This document shows positions 8,435 to 17,046 of a DNA stretch of 64,000 nt, one piece after another (the stretch's first letter is position 1; each line of letters opens with the position of its first letter). Under the pieces are notes generated by a model. The model was not told where the DNA came from and ran no database searches. It was given only the letters and a program-made list of their open reading frames with translations. Position numbers and translations under genes: made by a program. The stretch spans positions 2,542,001-2,606,000 of the forward strand of contig OZ253956.1 of the NCBI GenBank assembly GCA_965267355.1, given 5' to 3'. This stretch comes from GCA-002793235 sp965267355 (GTDB taxonomy: Bacteria; Bacteroidota; Bacteroidia; Flavobacteriales_E; Vicingaceae).

Positions 8435-9736
8435 TTAGAGTAATGCTCCAACAATAACAGCAGTAAACAAAGAAGCCAATGTACCTGCAATTAAGGCTCT
8501 AAAGCCGTATTTCGATAAAATGCCTTTTTTATTGGGTGCTAATGAACCTATACCTCCTATTTGAATACCTATGGAAGCAAAATTGGCAAACCCACACAAA
8601 ATGTATGTTGCCATTACAATGGATTTTTCTTCATGAAAAGCACCACTTGTTTTCATTTCTCCAAGGGTAGCATAAGCAATAAACTCATTTAAAATGGTTT
8701 TCTCTCCTAGTAATTGACCTACCAATAACATATCCTCTTGGCAAACCCCCATCAACCAAACAATTGGAGCACCAATGTAACCCAAAATCATATTAAATGA
8801 CAATTCTTTATAGGCTGTGTTTTCAGCTATTACATCGTTTAATGCTGTCCAATCTCCTATTTTAAATAAAATGTAATTCCCCATAGCCATTAGCGCAATA
8901 AACACTAACAACATTGCTCCTACATTTACAGCCAATTTCAAACCATCTGTTGTTCCATTGGCTATTGCTTCCAGAGCATTTTTTCCAATCTTCTCTTTGT
9001 TAATCTTTAGCTCGCTATCTACTTTTTCTGTTTCTGGTACCAAAATTTTAGCTGCTACAACAGCAGCAGGTGCTGACATTACTGATGCGGCTAATAAATG
9101 TTTAGCAAACTTTACTTGCTCCACAGGATTATCACCACCCAAAAATCCTATATAGGCTGCCAAAACTCCACCTGCAATGGTTGCCATACCACCACTCATC
9201 AAGCACATAATTTCTGAGTTAGTCATTTTATTCAAATAGGGTTTAACCAACAAAGGGGCTTCTGTTTGTCCTAAAAAGATATTTCCTGCTGCAGCCAGAC
9301 TTTCTGCTCCAGAAAGTTTCATGATCTTTTTCATTACCCAAGCAAAACCGTAAACTATTTTTGGTAATACTCCCCAATAATAAAATAAGCTTGTAAGTGC
9401 TGAAAAGAAAATTACGGTAGGTAAAATCATGATGGCAAAGTTCATCAAAGGTGATTCTATCTGGCCTGAGGTAAAGCTACTAAACAAAAACATTGTACCA
9501 TCCTGAGTGAAACTAATCACTTTGGTAAATATCTTCCCCACAAACTCAAAACCAGCTTCTACAAAAGGTACTTTCAATACTAAAATTGCAAACACAATCT
9601 GAATTAACAATCCCTTGCCAACTAATTTCCAGTTAATGCCTCTTTTATTGGAGCTAAACAACCAAGCTATAGCTAGCAAAGTCACCATTCCTAGTAATCC
9701 TTTTGCTATTGATATAAAACTTATGGTTAAAAGCAC
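8435..9736 (-). CDS. Concentrative nucleoside transporter (CNT/NupC family)
   Basis: A 433-residue inner-membrane transporter of about ten hydrophobic segments that imports nucleosides with H+ or Na+. The CNT signature FLGQTEAPLLVKPYL lies near residue 155, and the second motif GFANFASIGIQIGGIG near residue 390; both contribute to nucleoside binding in the family. The start codon is GTG at 9734-9736, six bases after the nuclease gene stop, so translation is probably coupled. Context (nuclease upstream, lipoprotein downstream) suggests nucleotide salvage, which is inference. Length fits the family. Confidence 0.93.
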   Translation of the reverse strand: MLLTISFISIAKGLLGMVTLLAIAWLFSSNKRGINWKLVGKGLLIQIVFAILVLKVPFVEAGFEFVGKIFTKVISFTQDGTMFLFSSFTSGQIESPLMNFAIMILPTVIFFSALTSLFYYWGVLPKIVYGFAWVMKKIMKLSGAESLAAAGNIFLGQTEAPLLVKPYLNKMTNSEIMCLMSGGMATIAGGVLAAYIGFLGGDNPVEQVKFAKHLLAASVMSAPAAVVAAKILVPETEKVDSELKINKEKIGKNALEAIANGTTDGLKLAVNVGAMLLVFIALMAMGNYILFKIGDWTALNDVIAENTAYKELSFNMILGYIGAPIVWLMGVCQEDMLLVGQLLGEKTILNEFIAYATLGEMKTSGAFHEEKSIVMATYILCGFANFASIGIQIGGIGSLAPNKKGILSKYGFRALIAGTLASLFTAVIVGALL

Positions 9737-9742
9737 AGGGAG

Positions 9743-10360
9743 TTAGTTAGCATTTCGTTTATCAAGTTCCTCTTTTATCTTAGAAGCCTCTTCATAGTTT
9801 TCATTTTCTATGGCGTCTTGCAATCTATTATTTAATTCCTCAACTGTTAAGTCAGCATAACTTAAAGTTTTAGGCACATTATCTTCTATTTCTTCCAGCT
9901 CCTCCTCTATAGAGTCAAGTTCTTTTGATAATTCATCTTCTTTACCTTCCTCTAAAATAATTCCTGCACTAGACAAGATAAATTCATGGGTGTATATCGG
10001 ACACTTAAATCTAACTGCTAAAGCAATCGCATCAGATGTACGCGTATCTATTTCTGTAATTTCACCATCTTTTTCTGCAATCAGTTTGGCATAAAAAATA
10101 CCTTCCACCAAATTGTAAATAATGATTTCCTTAAGGTTGATGTCATAAACATCGGCAAAGCTCTTAAATAAATCGTGTGTTAATGGTCTACTGGGAGTCA
10201 TTGACTCTAATTCAATGGCTATTGCCTGAGCTTCAAAACCACCAATAATAATAGGCAACCTTCTTTTAGAACCACCCTTTTCTCCCAGAACTAACGCATA
10301 AGCCCCAGTTTGTGTTTGGCTATATGAAAGTCCAATTATTTCTAGTTCAATCTTATCCAT
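9743..10360 (-). CDS. Bifunctional nuclease domain protein (DUF151) with C-terminal UVR motif
   Basis: About 205 residues. Residues 1-135 form a BFN/DUF151 domain (LEIIGLSYSQTQTGAYALVLGEKG, then LPIIIGGFEAQAIAIELE and a typical RTSDAIALAVRFKCPIYTHE block). An acidic linker follows, then a UvrB/UvrC-type helical hairpin (LNNRLQDAIENENYEEASKIKEELDKRN). BFN proteins are reported to act on DNA and RNA. I place the start at ATG 10358-10360; an in-frame TTG lies just before it. A strong terminator hairpin sits about 14 bases upstream, so the gene probably has its own promoter. It leads the operon with the nucleoside transporter. Confidence 0.88.
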   Translation of the reverse strand: MDKIELEIIGLSYSQTQTGAYALVLGEKGGSKRRLPIIIGGFEAQAIAIELESMTPSRPLTHDLFKSFADVYDINLKEIIIYNLVEGIFYAKLIAEKDGEITEIDTRTSDAIALAVRFKCPIYTHEFILSSAGIILEEGKEDELSKELDSIEEELEEIEDNVPKTLSYADLTVEELNNRLQDAIENENYEEASKIKEELDKRNAN

Positions 10361-10395
10361 CAAAAAATAAAAAAGGAGGTAATTGAATTACCTCC
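10361..10395 (-). terminator. Rho-independent terminator after etfA
   Basis: Read on the minus strand, GGAGGTAATT and AATTACCTCC (10375-10395) form a near-perfect 10-bp hairpin followed by a T-rich run TTTTTTATTTTTT. It lies 22 bases after the etfA stop and directly before the nuclease start codon. It separates the etf operon from the nuclease operon. Confidence 0.88.
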
Positions 10396-10416
10396 ATAAA
10401 TATAATTATTATTTTT

Positions 10417-11364
10417 TTATGCTTTAAGCTTTTTTACAGCTTCAATTAGTTTTGGTACTACTTCAAAAGCATCACCAACTATACCATAATCAGCAGCTTT
10501 AAAGAATGGCGCTTCTGGATCAGTATTGATAACAACAATAACCTTACTTCCATTTACACCCGCCAAATGCTGTATGGCACCTGAAATACCAATTGCGAAG
10601 TATAAGTTAGGGCGAATAGCAATACCTGTTTGCCCCACATGCTCGTGGTGAGGTCTCCAACCCACATCAGCAACTGGACGAGAACAAGCTGTAGCTGCTC
10701 CCAATTCTTTAGCTAACTCTTCTATCATTCCCCAGTTTTCAGGACCTTTTAGCCCTCTACCCGCAGAAACAACAATATCTGCTTCTGTTAATGATAATTC
10801 GGTTGATTCTTTTCTAATTTCTTTAACGGTCAATCCTGAATCAGGAATATCGCATGAGAAAGCTTCTACTGAAGAACTTCCTCCTGTTTCTACTTTATCT
10901 AATGAGTTTGGTAAAACCGATATAACTTTTGTTGAAGTTGTAATTTCAACTTCAGCAAACGCTTTACCAGAAAATACTGCTTTTTTAACTACATTACCAT
11001 TTGGCAATGCTACAGCTCCTGTTACTAAACCTGCATCTAACTTAGCTGCCAATCTTGGGGCAACTGACTTACCTGAGTAATCGTGAGCAAAAACAATGGT
11101 ATCTGCACCTTCTTGTTGAGCTGCTGCAGCTAAAACTGCACTTATTTTTTTTGGATCGAAATTATCGAGAGAAGCATCTGATAAATGCAACACTTTAGAT
11201 ACTCCATATTCCCCTAATTCTTCTAAACCTGAAGCTGTACCAGTTACAACTGCTGTAGCAGAAGAACCATTTGCTTGAGCCAATTGCCCAGCATAGTTAG
11301 CTGCTTCAAACGCATTTTTGGTTAATGCTCCGTTACTTAAATCTGCAAATAATAAAACTGACAT
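10417..11364 (-). CDS. etfA: Electron transfer flavoprotein alpha subunit
   Basis: A 315-residue ETF alpha subunit (FixB family). The N-terminal domain (1-185) is followed by the FAD-binding C-terminal domain with GRGLKGPENWGMIEELAKEL, the SRPVADVGWRPHHEHVGQTG loop and the AIQHLAGVNGSKVIVVIN segment that contacts FAD. ETF passes electrons from acyl-CoA and other dehydrogenases to ETF:quinone oxidoreductase. It is encoded 17 bases downstream of etfB, the normal order, and is followed by a strong terminator. Length is normal. No dehydrogenase or ETF-QO gene is in the window. Confidence 0.97.
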   Translation of the reverse strand: MSVLLFADLSNGALTKNAFEAANYAGQLAQANGSSATAVVTGTASGLEELGEYGVSKVLHLSDASLDNFDPKKISAVLAAAAQQEGADTIVFAHDYSGKSVAPRLAAKLDAGLVTGAVALPNGNVVKKAVFSGKAFAEVEITTSTKVISVLPNSLDKVETGGSSSVEAFSCDIPDSGLTVKEIRKESTELSLTEADIVVSAGRGLKGPENWGMIEELAKELGAATACSRPVADVGWRPHHEHVGQTGIAIRPNLYFAIGISGAIQHLAGVNGSKVIVVINTDPEAPFFKAADYGIVGDAFEVVPKLIEAVKKLKA

Positions 11365-11381
11365 ATCTCTTCCTCCCTGTT

Positions 11382-12122
11382 TTAAATAGCTTTCGCTTCG
11401 TTGTGTAATAAATTAACTAACTCTTCTACATTACCAGCATCTACATATTTGCAGCCCGATTTTGCAGGAGGTAAAGAAAATCCTTTAACTGATGTTGCAA
11501 CACTTGCTTCAGAAGCAGTAACAACGTTTAATGGCTTGGTACGAGCTGCCATAATTCCTCTCATGTTTGGAATACGAGCTTCTGCCATTCCTTTTGCAGC
11601 ACTCAACACAAATGGAGTATTGCACTCTACTACTTCAACTCCACCTTCAATGTCTCTTTCAATTGTAGCGGTATTGCCATTCATATCTAATTTAGAAGCT
11701 AATGATACATATGGCGCATCCATTAATTCTGCTACCATCCCTGCTACTTGCGAGCCATTGTAATCAATGGTTTCTTTACCACAAAGCACCATATCATAAC
11801 CTTGCTCTTTGGCATAATTAGCTATTTGCTTTGCAACATATAAAGCATCTGTTGCTTCAGCATCTATTCTTACAGCATCATCAGCACCAATAGCCAATGC
11901 TTTTCTTATTATCGGATCATTTTCTGCTCCGCCAACATTTAAAACAGTAACTGTTCCACCATTGGCTTCTTTTAACTCTAATCCTCTTACTAAAGCATAC
12001 CATTCATCGTAAGGATTTACAATAAACTGCACACCGTTTTCATCAAATTTAGTATCTCCATCGATAAAAGCTATCTTAGCTGTTGTATCAGGAGCTTTAC
12101 TTATACAAACTAAAATTTTCAT
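11382..12122 (-). CDS. etfB: Electron transfer flavoprotein beta subunit
   Basis: A 246-residue ETF beta subunit (FixA family) that binds AMP and partners EtfA. Landmarks are the opening MKILVCISKAPDTTAKI, FIVNPYDEWYALVRGLEL, and the family signature around VECNTPFVLSAAKGMAEARIPNMRGIMAA. The order etfB-etfA with 17 bases between them indicates one transcript. A TATTTTTG -7 element sits about 45 bases before the ATG. Confidence 0.97.
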   Translation of the reverse strand: MKILVCISKAPDTTAKIAFIDGDTKFDENGVQFIVNPYDEWYALVRGLELKEANGGTVTVLNVGGAENDPIIRKALAIGADDAVRIDAEATDALYVAKQIANYAKEQGYDMVLCGKETIDYNGSQVAGMVAELMDAPYVSLASKLDMNGNTATIERDIEGGVEVVECNTPFVLSAAKGMAEARIPNMRGIMAARTKPLNVVTASEASVATSVKGFSLPPAKSGCKYVDAGNVEELVNLLHNEAKAI

Positions 12123-12166
12123 TATTGTGTGATTTAATTGTCTTTGAATTTAGTGAACGAAATTAA

Positions 12167-12174
12167 CAAAAATA
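12167..12174 (-). promoter_or_regulatory. Putative -7 promoter element for etfBA
   Basis: On the minus strand this reads TATTTTTG, an exact match to the Bacteroidota -7 consensus TAnnTTTG, 45 bases before the etfB ATG. A TTTG lies further upstream, but 26 bases away, longer than the usual spacing, so the -33 part is weak. Confidence 0.45.
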
Positions 12175-12262
12175 GAGGGATAAAAAAATAGGATTCTGCT
12201 CAAAAACCAACAGGTTTTAAACAAAAAATTCAAGAAAGAAAATAATCATTAATCTTCTATGA

Positions 12263-12484
12263 TTAATTCCATTTTATTTGTTGTGAAGGGCACTTTACTT
12301 CACCATACGAACAGTAAACACAGCAACTGTCTTCTTTTTTTTCAATTATTTCAGAACAATGGTCGCACTGGTAAGCATAAGAATGGCCTGTATCTAACAT
12401 TTCGGCTGTTTGTTGGGAAGCACATTCAGGACAAGTAAGCATATTCTTACTCAGTATCTCTGTAACTAAACTATAGCTGTCCAT
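12263..12484 (-). CDS. Small cysteine-rich protein of the GDCCVxC (seleno)protein family, cysteine variant
   Basis: A small protein of about 73 residues with two CxxC pairs (CPEC, CDHC) and the C-terminal block DSCCVYCSYGEVKCPSQQ. This matches, from memory, the family whose hallmark is GDCCVxCSYGxVxCPPxQ, found near metal and thiol genes and sometimes selenocysteine-containing. Here the glycine is serine, and no in-frame TGA lies at the key positions. I prefer ATG 12482-12484; an in-frame TTG two codons upstream and an internal ATG (12440-12442, giving MLTCPECA) are alternatives. Zinc binding or redox activity is inferred from the cysteines only. Confidence 0.7.
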   Translation of the reverse strand: MDSYSLVTEILSKNMLTCPECASQQTAEMLDTGHSYAYQCDHCSEIIEKKEDSCCVYCSYGEVKCPSQQIKWN

Positions 12485-12580
12485 ATTCAAAAAGTTAAAG
12501 TTTATGAGAACAAGTTAGATTTTTTTGAATTAGTTTTTAAAACCCCTTAAATGAAGTTATTAACAGCAGTAATGTTGAAA

Positions 12581-15500
12581 TCAAGCAGTAAATTTCTTAT
12601 TTCTGAAGTAAGCAATTATAGCAATTATAGCTGCAACGCCAACTGTAATAGGTACATAAGTAGGAATTGGAACCGGATCTCCTTTAGCATAAGAGTGTAA
12701 TCCTGACAGGTAATAGTTTACTCCAAAATAAGTCATAATTACGGTACTAAATCCAAACAATGCCAATGTATTAAACAAGTACTTTCCGTTTGCTTTTGGA
12801 ATAAACCTTAAATGCAACAACATAGCATAAAAAAGAACAATCACTAATGCCCAGGTTTCCTTTGGATCCCACCCCCAGTATCTTCCCCAACTCTCATTTG
12901 CCCAAACACCACCTAAAAAAGTACCTATAGCTGCCATAAACAAACCAACTGTTAAAGTCATTTCGTTTATAAAGGTCAACTCTTTCAAGGTCTTCCCTAT
13001 TCTATCATCATTTTTCTTAGTTCTAAATATCATTAATAATAGGTTCATTAAACCTACTATAGCTCCTAAACCTAAAAACCCATAACTACCTGTAATAATA
13101 GCAACATGGATCATTAACCAATAAGATTTTAACACAGGTACTAAAGGTGTTATTTCAGGATCCATAAAATTCAGGTGTGCCACCATTAGTATTAAAGATG
13201 ATAACACAGCTGTTGCAGCAATAGTCATCTTTGATGATTTAGAGAATATAAATCCTGCCAGTAAGGTTACAAACGCAATCCATACCATTGATTCATAACC
13301 ATTACTCCAAGGTGCATGCCCAGTAATGTACCAACGCATAGCGAGTCCACCTGCATGCATTAAAAATAAAATAATCAAAACATAAGTTAACACTCTGGCT
13401 GCAATTACTTTCCATTTCCTAGGACTAATAATATCAGCAAACAAGAAAAATAACATTAACACACCTACTAAAGCGTAGTACATAAACAACTTCTTAAATA
13501 TCTGAAGCTTGTTGTATCTAATCTCCATATCCAGCTTAGATTGAACTGGTATTACGTCTCCACCAAACTTGTATTGATAATCTGAAATATGCTTTAAAAC
13601 ACTATCTGCTTTACTCCAATCATTTGTAAGTAAAGATTGAGAAATAGCATTCATATACATAGGCACCATTGCTTTTACAAAAATGGAATCGTGTGTTGTA
13701 AACTCTTTGTAATCAGCACTTGTATACCATGTATTGTTTTCGTCTTTATATTTAGGAAATAACCTTAAAAAAGAGCCATTAAACACCATAAAACTAATGT
13801 TAGCTCTTTCATCTACCTTCAGCACTTCTTTGTCATATTTACTTTGCTCTGCTGGCTTCTTTCTATTTGCTATTTCAACATCTTGAGCAATTTTATAACT
13901 AAAGTCTTCATTAAATAAATCCACAAAAGTGATGTAATGATTCTTAGCTCCTAGCTTTTCTTCTAATTCTGGGTTTCTAACTTTTATTAAAGGAGTATTA
14001 CGCCATTGAATAGCATTATACATCATACCGATAAACACCTGAGTAGCATTCTGATTATTTAAAAGCTCTTTTCCTGAAACTTTTCTTAACACTTCAGAAG
14101 CCATAGTATGCATAGGTTTGATTCTACCCGCATTATCCTGCACTAATAACTTGCTAAACTTCTCTGCATGTGCAGCATCAATTACCACTTTTTTTATGTC
14201 AGTAGGATTATCATGTTTATGGTCATGTGCTTCATGAGAATGATTATAATCGTGTTCCTCTTGAGCAGATACAAGTATTGAAGATGAAACCAACAAACCA
14301 ACAAGAATAGATTTCACTCTCATCTCTTTAATCTTTTTTCTAAGAATATTAAACCTAGATTTCTTACTTATTAAGGTTAAAGCCATTCCCAGCATCATTA
14401 AAGCATAACCAATATAAGTTACTACTGTTCCCCACCAATCATGATTAACAGAAAGGATAGTTCCTAGTTCATCTTGATCATATGAAGACTGGAACATTCG
14501 GTATCCATCATAATCCAAAACATTGTTCATAAATATTTTTTGATCAAACTCTACTCCACCAAAGCGATTATCGAATAAAGTAACTTCACTCTCAAATGAA
14601 GATGGACTATTAGAACCAGGATAGCGCTCTAACTTAAAGTCATTCAACCTAACTGCAAAAGGAGTTGTATACTCTTTACTACCGTAAACCATAGAAAAGT
14701 TCAATCCTCCAAGTTGGAAAATAGTATTGTTACTTAAATAACCTTTCCCTCCAAATAATGTTACCTCTTTTGATTCTGTTCCACAAGTTACATCAATCAC
14801 TAAAGCATCTTCTCCATTCTTATTGTCTTCAGGTGCTTCAATTTTTTCTATTCTCGATTTTTCGTGCAAGTTTTTATAAACCAACTGTACATTACCAACA
14901 GAATAAAGTCTTCTGTTTAAGAACAAGTGTGCAGTATCTCTCTTAAGTACTCCAGTACTTTGGTCATCCATACTTAAGTATTGGAGTTCATAAGGTGAAT
15001 TAACATAAAGTCCTGAATCAGTTAAGTTAATCTTGATAGCTTCAGCTACATCATTATTATTAAAAGCAATTGGTAAACTTCCAAAAAACTTTGTTTGACC
15101 ATCTTCCACAAATCTCGACAATCTTCCACCTTGCCCTACTGTTACTATTTCGATAATGGTTTTACCATTAGGATCTTCAACCACAGTATCAATTGAATTT
15201 GGAATAAAATCTTTGTAGTTAATGGTTACTGTTTTTCCTTTAAAATCAAATTGAAAATCAAATGGTTTATTGTAACGAGGGTTTAAAAACAGCTTCTTCT
15301 CAGCTGTATACTGAATCTCTTTATTATCAACCTTAAATCTAAAATAAGTATCATCAGAAACTATAGAGCTAGAAGTCTCCCCCTCTCTGATATGCATAGA
15401 GCCTTCAAAGCTTATATACCTTGTTATTCCCGCTCCAATTATAATTATGATTAGTGAAACATGAAAAGTAAGGATAGCTAACTTCTCTTTTCTAAACATT

Positions 15501-15709
15501 TTATATTTAAAAATGTTACCTATTAAATTAATACCCAATAAAAAGATAACCAACTCTAACCATCTGGTATTAAAAACCAATGCTTTAGCAGCAGGTGTTC
15601 CATAATCGTTTTCTATGAAGGTAGCAACACCAATAGCTACTGCAAAAATCAATAATAAAACGGCAGTAAGCTTAGTAGAAAAGAGAATATTTTTAATGGA
15701 TTTCCACAT
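12581..15709 (-). CDS. Fused cytochrome c biogenesis protein (ResB/CcsB-like + CcsA-like, System II)
   Basis: A 1042-residue inner-membrane haem delivery and ligation protein. Residues 1-455 are ResB/CcsB-like, with transmembrane segments near 12-32, 48-65, 78-100 and 425-447 around a large periplasmic domain. Near residue 461 an internal Met begins a signal-peptide-like stretch ending VSAQ, followed by a His-rich segment (about 483-500: HDYNHSHEAHDHKHD). The C-terminal third is CcsA-like with multiple membrane segments and the WWD haem-binding motif WGRYWGWDPKETWALV (about 935-952). The enzyme attaches haem to CXXCH of apocytochromes c. Fusions of this kind are known in Bacteroidota and epsilonproteobacteria. 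Transcribed alone, from a TATTTTTG element. Confidence 0.92.
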   Translation of the reverse strand: MWKSIKNILFSTKLTAVLLLIFAVAIGVATFIENDYGTPAAKALVFNTRWLELVIFLLGINLIGNIFKYKMFRKEKLAILTFHVSLIIIIIGAGITRYISFEGSMHIREGETSSSIVSDDTYFRFKVDNKEIQYTAEKKLFLNPRYNKPFDFQFDFKGKTVTINYKDFIPNSIDTVVEDPNGKTIIEIVTVGQGGRLSRFVEDGQTKFFGSLPIAFNNNDVAEAIKINLTDSGLYVNSPYELQYLSMDDQSTGVLKRDTAHLFLNRRLYSVGNVQLVYKNLHEKSRIEKIEAPEDNKNGEDALVIDVTCGTESKEVTLFGGKGYLSNNTIFQLGGLNFSMVYGSKEYTTPFAVRLNDFKLERYPGSNSPSSFESEVTLFDNRFGGVEFDQKIFMNNVLDYDGYRMFQSSYDQDELGTILSVNHDWWGTVVTYIGYALMMLGMALTLISKKSRFNILRKKIKEMRVKSILVGLLVSSSILVSAQEEHDYNHSHEAHDHKHDNPTDIKKVVIDAAHAEKFSKLLVQDNAGRIKPMHTMASEVLRKVSGKELLNNQNATQVFIGMMYNAIQWRNTPLIKVRNPELEEKLGAKNHYITFVDLFNEDFSYKIAQDVEIANRKKPAEQSKYDKEVLKVDERANISFMVFNGSFLRLFPKYKDENNTWYTSADYKEFTTHDSIFVKAMVPMYMNAISQSLLTNDWSKADSVLKHISDYQYKFGGDVIPVQSKLDMEIRYNKLQIFKKLFMYYALVGVLMLFFLFADIISPRKWKVIAARVLTYVLIILFLMHAGGLAMRWYITGHAPWSNGYESMVWIAFVTLLAGFIFSKSSKMTIAATAVLSSLILMVAHLNFMDPEITPLVPVLKSYWLMIHVAIITGSYGFLGLGAIVGLMNLLLMIFRTKKNDDRIGKTLKELTFINEMTLTVGLFMAAIGTFLGGVWANESWGRYWGWDPKETWALVIVLFYAMLLHLRFIPKANGKYLFNTLALFGFSTVIMTYFGVNYYLSGLHSYAKGDPVPIPTYVPITVGVAAIIAIIAYFRNKKFTA

Positions 15710-15723
15710 AGAATTTGTGCCGA

Positions 15724-15731
15724 CAAAAATA
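15724..15731 (-). promoter_or_regulatory. Putative -7 promoter element for the cytochrome c assembly gene
   Basis: The minus strand reads TATTTTTG (exact TAnnTTTG), 14 bases before the ATG at 15709. A -33 TTTG is not evident. The leader would be very short. Confidence 0.45.
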
Positions 15732-15770
15732 ATTATTTTTACAGCAGATTAAAGCATTAACAGCTTTTAT

Positions 15771-16553
15771 TTGGATACTATAAAAAACATAACATTAATA
15801 GGTTCTGGTAATGTTGCTACGCATTTAGGGTTAGCCTTTTTTAATAAAGGTTTTATTATTAACCAAGTATTTAGTAAGCAATTTGAAAATGCAAGCATTT
15901 TAGCTAATAAAATTGATGCTGAAGCAATAGACAAATTAACTAATCTTAGCACTGATAGTGACCTTTATTTAATTTGCATTAAAGATGATGCCATAGCTTC
16001 TGTAGTAAAAGAAATTCAGTTTAATGGTAAACTAATAGCTCATACTTCAGGGAGCATTTCTATTAATGTATTAAATAAAAAAGAGAATTACGGCATCTTC
16101 TACCCTTTGCAAACCTTTTCTAAAGAAAAAGAAGTAGACATAAATCATGTGCCTTTTTGTATTGAAGGGAATAGTGAGTCAAACCAGAATGCATTGCTAA
16201 AATTAGCACAAAAGCTTTCTGAAAATGTCCAGTTGATTAGTTCAGAACAACGAAAAGCCATCCATTTAGCGGCTGTATTCGCCTGCAATTTTAGCAACAA
16301 CATGTACGCTATTGCTGATGATATTCTTTCTGATAACAATATAAGTTTAGATATACTTAAACCTTTAATTAAAGAGACTGCTCAGAAAATAACCACATTA
16401 AAACCAAAAGATGTTCAAACAGGTCCAGCAATCAGAAATGACCAGAAAATAATTAAAAATCATTTGAAAATGCTGGCTGATTCAAAGGATTATCAAGATA
16501 TTTATCAAATAATTAGCGATAACATTATAAAACAAAACAATGGGAAACTTTAA
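15771..16553 (+). CDS. Rossmann-fold / DUF2520 domain protein
   Basis: A 260-residue predicted NAD(P)-dependent oxidoreductase-like protein. The N-terminal Rossmann domain opens with ITLIGSGNVATHLGLAFFNKGF (G-x-G-x-x-A type) and the C-terminal half is the helical DUF2520 domain (EQRKAIHLAAVFACNFSNNMYAIADDIL and LKPKDVQTGPAIRNDQKII). It resembles ProC/F420-dependent reductases, but the substrate is unknown. The start is TTG (15771), the only start consistent with the Rossmann beginning. Its end overlaps the KdsC-like start by 14 bases, so translation is likely coupled. This gene pair is commonly adjacent in Bacteroidota. Confidence 0.85.
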   Translation: MDTIKNITLIGSGNVATHLGLAFFNKGFIINQVFSKQFENASILANKIDAEAIDKLTNLSTDSDLYLICIKDDAIASVVKEIQFNGKLIAHTSGSISINVLNKKENYGIFYPLQTFSKEKEVDINHVPFCIEGNSESNQNALLKLAQKLSENVQLISSEQRKAIHLAAVFACNFSNNMYAIADDILSDNNISLDILKPLIKETAQKITTLKPKDVQTGPAIRNDQKIIKNHLKMLADSKDYQDIYQIISDNIIKQNNGKL

Positions 16554-17046
16554 AGAATTACTACCTAACATTAACACATTTGTTTTTGATATTGATGGAG
16601 TGCTTTCTGATGGAAGTATTATTGTTACTGAAAATGGCAATCAGCTAAGAACTATGTCTACTAGAGACGGAATGGCAATTACAATGGCTTTGAAAAAGAA
16701 TTATAACATTGCTATTATATCTGGTGGAAACGATCAATCTGTAATTCATCGTTTAAAGTATTTAGGCATTACAGACATTTTTATTGGAGTTAAAGACAAA
16801 GTAGAAGTATTAAACAATTACTTTGCTGATAAAGGTATTAAAGCTGAAAATACCCTCTATATGGGAGATGATATTCCTGATTACTACCCTATGCAAGTTT
16901 GCGGTGTAAAGACTTGCCCAAAAAATGCTGCTATTGAGATTAAAGAAATTAGCGATTATATTTCTGATAAAGATGGCGGGAAAGGTTGTGTAAGAGATAT
17001 TATAGAACAGACTATGCGTTGTAATGGAGACTGGTTTAAACCCTAA
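16540..17046 (+). CDS. kdsC: KdsC-type HAD phosphatase (3-deoxy-D-manno-octulosonate 8-phosphate phosphatase)
   Basis: A 168-residue HAD subclass IIIA phosphatase. The nucleophile motif FDIDGVLSDGSI (residues 16-27) has the required DxD; RDGMAITMALK and ISGGNDQSV supply later motifs, and MGDDIPDYYPM the motif IV acidic pair. The lack of a cap domain and the length match KdsC, which removes phosphate from Kdo-8-P in lipid A core biosynthesis. It overlaps the DUF2520 gene by 14 bases and the convergent phosphatase gene by 11 bases at its 3' end. Substrate assigned by family similarity. Confidence 0.88.
   Translation: MGNFKELLPNINTFVFDIDGVLSDGSIIVTENGNQLRTMSTRDGMAITMALKKNYNIAIISGGNDQSVIHRLKYLGITDIFIGVKDKVEVLNNYFADKGIKAENTLYMGDDIPDYYPMQVCGVKTCPKNAAIEIKEISDYISDKDGGKGCVRDIIEQTMRCNGDWFKP

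Noticed and set aside
11401..11763. 120-codon open frame on the plus strand opposite etfB
   Set aside because: Complete shadow of the conserved etfB gene; no start context or family features.
15767..15952. 61-codon minus-strand frame opposite the DUF2520 gene
   Set aside because: Entirely within the conserved Rossmann coding sequence on the other strand, with no independent support.
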